A stretch of DNA of 64,000 bases from Puerhibacterium puerhi (GTDB lineage Bacteria; Actinomycetota; Actinomycetes; Actinomycetales; Cellulomonadaceae), in the NCBI RefSeq assembly GCF_009846865.1, contig NZ_WUWN01000004.1, forward strand, positions 100,223-164,222, in the 5' to 3' direction. The position numbers were made by a program, and so were the translations under genes. Within the stretch, counting starts at the first letter, position 1; every line of letters starts with the position of its first letter. Shown in pieces: positions 61,627 through 64,000 of this stretch. The notes under the pieces were generated by a model. The model saw only the letters and a list, made by a program, of their open reading frames with translations, was not told where the DNA came from and made no database searches.

Positions 61627-63927
61627 GTGCCCCTGACCACCCCTGCGGGCCGCCGGCCCGGCCCCGCCCCGCGACGCCGTCGCGGCCTCGGGCGGCTGCT
61701 CGCCGCCGCGGCGCTCACCGTCGCCGCCGTCGCGCTGCCCGCGGTGGGCCCCGCGCTCGCCGGCGCGCCCGCCGCGGCCCCGACCCGCACCGCCACCCCC
61801 GTCACCACCCCCGTCACCACCGGCGCCACCACCGGCGCCACCACCGCGCACCCGGCCGGCGCCAGCGCCGCCGGCGCGGTCCCCGCCGGCTCCGCAGGCA
61901 CGTCCGGTTCCTCCGCCGCCGCGGTCGCCGTGGACGACGAGGACGTCACGGTGACGCTGCAGTCCGTCTCCCCGCAGGTGGCAGGCCCGGGCGACACCGT
62001 GCGGGTCCGGGCCCGGGTCACCAACCCGACCGCCACGCCGCTGGAGGGCGCCACCGCCGAGCTCGGCGTCGGCTGGCGGCCCCTCGTCACCCGCAGCGCG
62101 CTGGCCACCTGGGCCGACGGCGACACCACCCGCCTCGCCACGGCGCAGGAGCGGCTCGACCTGCCGACCGTGCCGGCCGGCGGCCAGGTCGACGTCGACC
62201 TCGAGGTCGCCGTCGACGGCCTGGGCCTGGACGGCGCCGCGCGGGGCCCGCGCGAGATGTCCGTGGCGGTCCGGGACGCCGGCGCGGTGGTCGCCGCCGC
62301 CCGCACGTTCCTCGTCTGGGACCCGGCCCGCGGCACTGCCGACGACGGCGCCGGGAGCTCCGCGGCGGCCGCGGACGCGGGATCGGTGCGCCTCAGCCTG
62401 CTGGCCCCCGTCACCGGCCCGGCGGTCGACCCCGAGGACGGCTCGACGGTCGAGGACCTCGCCGCGCTGGTCGCGCCGGACGGGCGCCTGAGCCGCGAAC
62501 TCGACGCCGTCGACGCCGCCGAGTCGGCGTCCGGCACGCGCGGCGCGCTGTCGCTCGCGGTCGACCCGGCGCTCGTGGCCGCGGCGAGCGGCTCGTCCGA
62601 CGCCCCCGTCGCCGACTGGGCCGCCCGGGCCTCCGGGATGGGCGAGGCCACCGACGTGCACCCGCTGCCGGCGTACGACCCCGACCTGGCCGCGCTCGCC
62701 CACGCCGGCCTGTCCCCCGGGTCCCTCGCGTCCTTCGTCAGCACGCCGCTGCCCGGCGGCGGCGACGTGCCGGAGGACTGGGCCCAGCCGCTCGCGTGGC
62801 CGGGCGGCGACTCCGCCCCCGACCTCGAGACCCTGGGCGCCGCCCGCTCGGCGGGCCTCGACGTCGCCGTCGTCCCCGACGGCTACGAGGCGGTGCGCGG
62901 CACGGCGTCGGGCCTGGCGGCGATGCAGACGCCGGGCGGCCGCCTGCGCGCGATCGTCGCCGACGGCCCGCTGTCGGACGCCCTGACCGCGGGCACGGAC
63001 ACGGCCGACGGCACGCTGGCCGCCTCCCCCGCCACGACGACGCAGCGGCTGCTCGCCGAGACCGCCGTCGTGGCGAACCAGTACGACGACGAGGAGACCC
63101 CGCACGTCGTGGCCGTGCTGCCGCGCGGGTGGGACCCGGACCTGCAGGCGCTGCGCTCCGCGCTCGCCGCGCTGCGCGCCTCCGGCTGGGCCACGGTGGC
63201 GCCGCTCGGCGAGCTGCTCGCCGACCAGGCCCCGGCGGTCGACCGGGTCGCGCTGGACGACGACGAGCGGCAGGAGGGCGAGCTCGGGGCCGCCGCCGTC
63301 CAGCGCCTGGACGGCGCCCGGCAGGCCCTGGCCGACTTCGCGTCCGCGGCGGCGGACCCGTCCGAGCTCGCCGGGGCGCGCGGGGCGGTGGTCGCGCCGC
63401 TCGCCGTGGCGTACCGGTCCTCGGCCGACGACCGCGCGACGGCGGTCGACGCCGCGCTCGCCCGGGCCGACACCCAGCGCGCCGGGCTGTCGGTGGTGCA
63501 CCGTTCCGACGTGACGCTCATCAGCGCCGCCGGGGACATCCCCGTGCTCGTGCGCAACGACCTGAGCACCGACGTCACCGTCAGCGTGGTGCTGCAGCCG
63601 GAGGACGGGCGCCTCACCGTCGACTCACGGCCGACGACGACGATCCCCGCGGGCGCGTCCGGCGAGGTCCGCGTGCCGGTCAGCGCGATCGGGTCCGGCG
63701 ACGTCGACGTCGAGGTGCGCCTGCTCACGCCGGACGGCACCGTCGCCGCGGAGCCGTGGTCCTTCCAGATCCGCGTCCGGGCCGGCTGGGAGACCGTCGG
63801 CACCGCCGTGGTCGCCGGCGTCGTCGGGGTGCTCTTCGTCGCAGGCATCTGGCGTACCGTGCGGCGCGGCCGCAGCCCGCGCCGCACCACCGGCGAGCAC
63901 GTGCCCACCCCGGACGCGGCCGCCTGA
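61627..63927 (+). CDS. DUF6049 family envelope protein
   Basis: Protein of 766 residues. A basic start and hydrophobic stretch (about 20-45) form a signal peptide. A Thr/Ala/Gly-rich linker leads to a first Ig-like domain (DVTVTLQSVSPQVAGPGD), a large middle domain, and a second beta domain (LVRNDLSTDVTVSVVL). One membrane helix lies near 720-742, then a short basic tail. Homologues sit between mutT4 and murJ in Actinobacteria (Rv3909-like) and are thought to serve the cell wall. GTG at 61627 follows the NUDIX stop by four bases, so they are coupled. Confidence 0.92.
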   Translation: MPLTTPAGRRPGPAPRRRRGLGRLLAAAALTVAAVALPAVGPALAGAPAAAPTRTATPVTTPVTTGATTGATTAHPAGASAAGAVPAGSAGTSGSSAAAVAVDDEDVTVTLQSVSPQVAGPGDTVRVRARVTNPTATPLEGATAELGVGWRPLVTRSALATWADGDTTRLATAQERLDLPTVPAGGQVDVDLEVAVDGLGLDGAARGPREMSVAVRDAGAVVAAARTFLVWDPARGTADDGAGSSAAAADAGSVRLSLLAPVTGPAVDPEDGSTVEDLAALVAPDGRLSRELDAVDAAESASGTRGALSLAVDPALVAAASGSSDAPVADWAARASGMGEATDVHPLPAYDPDLAALAHAGLSPGSLASFVSTPLPGGGDVPEDWAQPLAWPGGDSAPDLETLGAARSAGLDVAVVPDGYEAVRGTASGLAAMQTPGGRLRAIVADGPLSDALTAGTDTADGTLAASPATTTQRLLAETAVVANQYDDEETPHVVAVLPRGWDPDLQALRSALAALRASGWATVAPLGELLADQAPAVDRVALDDDERQEGELGAAAVQRLDGARQALADFASAAADPSELAGARGAVVAPLAVAYRSSADDRATAVDAALARADTQRAGLSVVHRSDVTLISAAGDIPVLVRNDLSTDVTVSVVLQPEDGRLTVDSRPTTTIPAGASGEVRVPVSAIGSGDVDVEVRLLTPDGTVAAEPWSFQIRVRAGWETVGTAVVAGVVGVLFVAGIWRTVRRGRSPRRTTGEHVPTPDAAA

Positions 63928-63961
63928 GCGGCGCCGACCCCGCGTCTCCCGAGAGGCAGGA

Positions 63962-64000
63962 ATGACCGACAGGAGCACCCCGCGCACCCCCGGTGAGCGT
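63962..64000 (+). CDS. murJ: first codons of probable murJ (lipid II flippase), cut by window end
   Basis: Only 13 codons are present: MTDRSTPRTPGER. The conserved order pcnA, NUDIX, DUF6049, murJ predicts a MurJ/MviN-type flippase. ATG follows GAGAGGCAGG, a fair ribosome binding site. The identity is from gene order alone. Confidence 0.45.
   Translation, partial: MTDRSTPRTPGER

Overview
The window is very GC-rich DNA (my impression is about 75 percent G+C) with strong G/C bias at third codon positions, GTG and TTG starts, TANNNT -10 boxes and a conserved actinobacterial gene order. The order rpsF-ssb-rpsR-rplI, then dnaB, then pcnA | NUDIX - DUF6049 - (murJ) is typical of the origin-proximal region of Actinobacteria. 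The gene content suggests Micrococcales of the Cellulomonas/Cellulosimicrobium/Promicromonosporaceae type. This is an inference; there is no 16S or tRNA gene in the window. I see no transposase, integrase, prophage gene, CRISPR array or tRNA.

Layout. 1-5.2 kb: end of an alpha/beta hydrolase, a DUF1990 gene and a PadR-controlled ABC exporter operon (ATPase plus FtsX-type permease). 5.2-10.7 kb: divergent membrane protein/TetR pair with twin operators, a DsbA-like thiol-disulfide protein, a small leaderless membrane protein, an SRAP (HMCES/YedK) DNA-crosslink protein, and an XRE regulator coupled to an unknown gene, preceded by a short-chain dehydrogenase. 10.9-16.3 kb: an unusual sigma factor carrying a zinc-finger tail, a GH15 hydrolase coupled to a glucose dehydrogenase, an HXXEE membrane protein and an MBL-fold hydrolase. 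16.4-25.9 kb: GNAT/FBP pair, histidine phosphatase, NUDIX-YjbR fusion, a PLP decarboxylase, glutamate dehydrogenase, a two-TM protein, an MFS transporter, a gamma-glutamylcyclotransferase-like gene and a VOC protein.

26.1-32.2 kb: a compact, slightly less GC-biased catabolic island: SAF-domain oxidoreductase, FadR-type regulator, MHS-family transporter, DUF1537 acid-sugar kinase and class II (zinc) aldolase. The combination points to import, oxidation, phosphorylation and retro-aldol cleavage of a sugar acid whose identity is not evident. 32.2-41.6 kb: GDPD, KTSC, a complete LacI-controlled ABC sugar importer with a GH13 alpha-glucosidase, an aldo/keto reductase and an NAD-dependent epimerase.

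41.6-54.4 kb: dnaB preceded by a cluster of DnaA-box-like 9-mers, then plus-strand MATE, GH18-like and MFS genes, then the rplI-rpsR-ssb-rpsF operon, the class A penicillin-binding protein, and padR-ino1. 54.4-64 kb: a perfect 92-bp tandem duplication, two MFS transporters, an AbiEi-like/DUF559-like nuclease gene bracketed by two inverted copies of a 59-base near-perfect palindrome, pcnA, a NUDIX hydrolase with a long proline-rich head, a DUF6049 envelope protein and the first codons of the probable murJ gene.

The two most unusual items are the palindrome-bracketed nuclease gene (57.8-59.0 kb) and the sugar-acid island (26.1-32.2 kb). Functions are assigned from motifs and family knowledge; starts were chosen from ribosome binding sites, stop-start overlaps or -10 boxes placed for leaderless transcripts.
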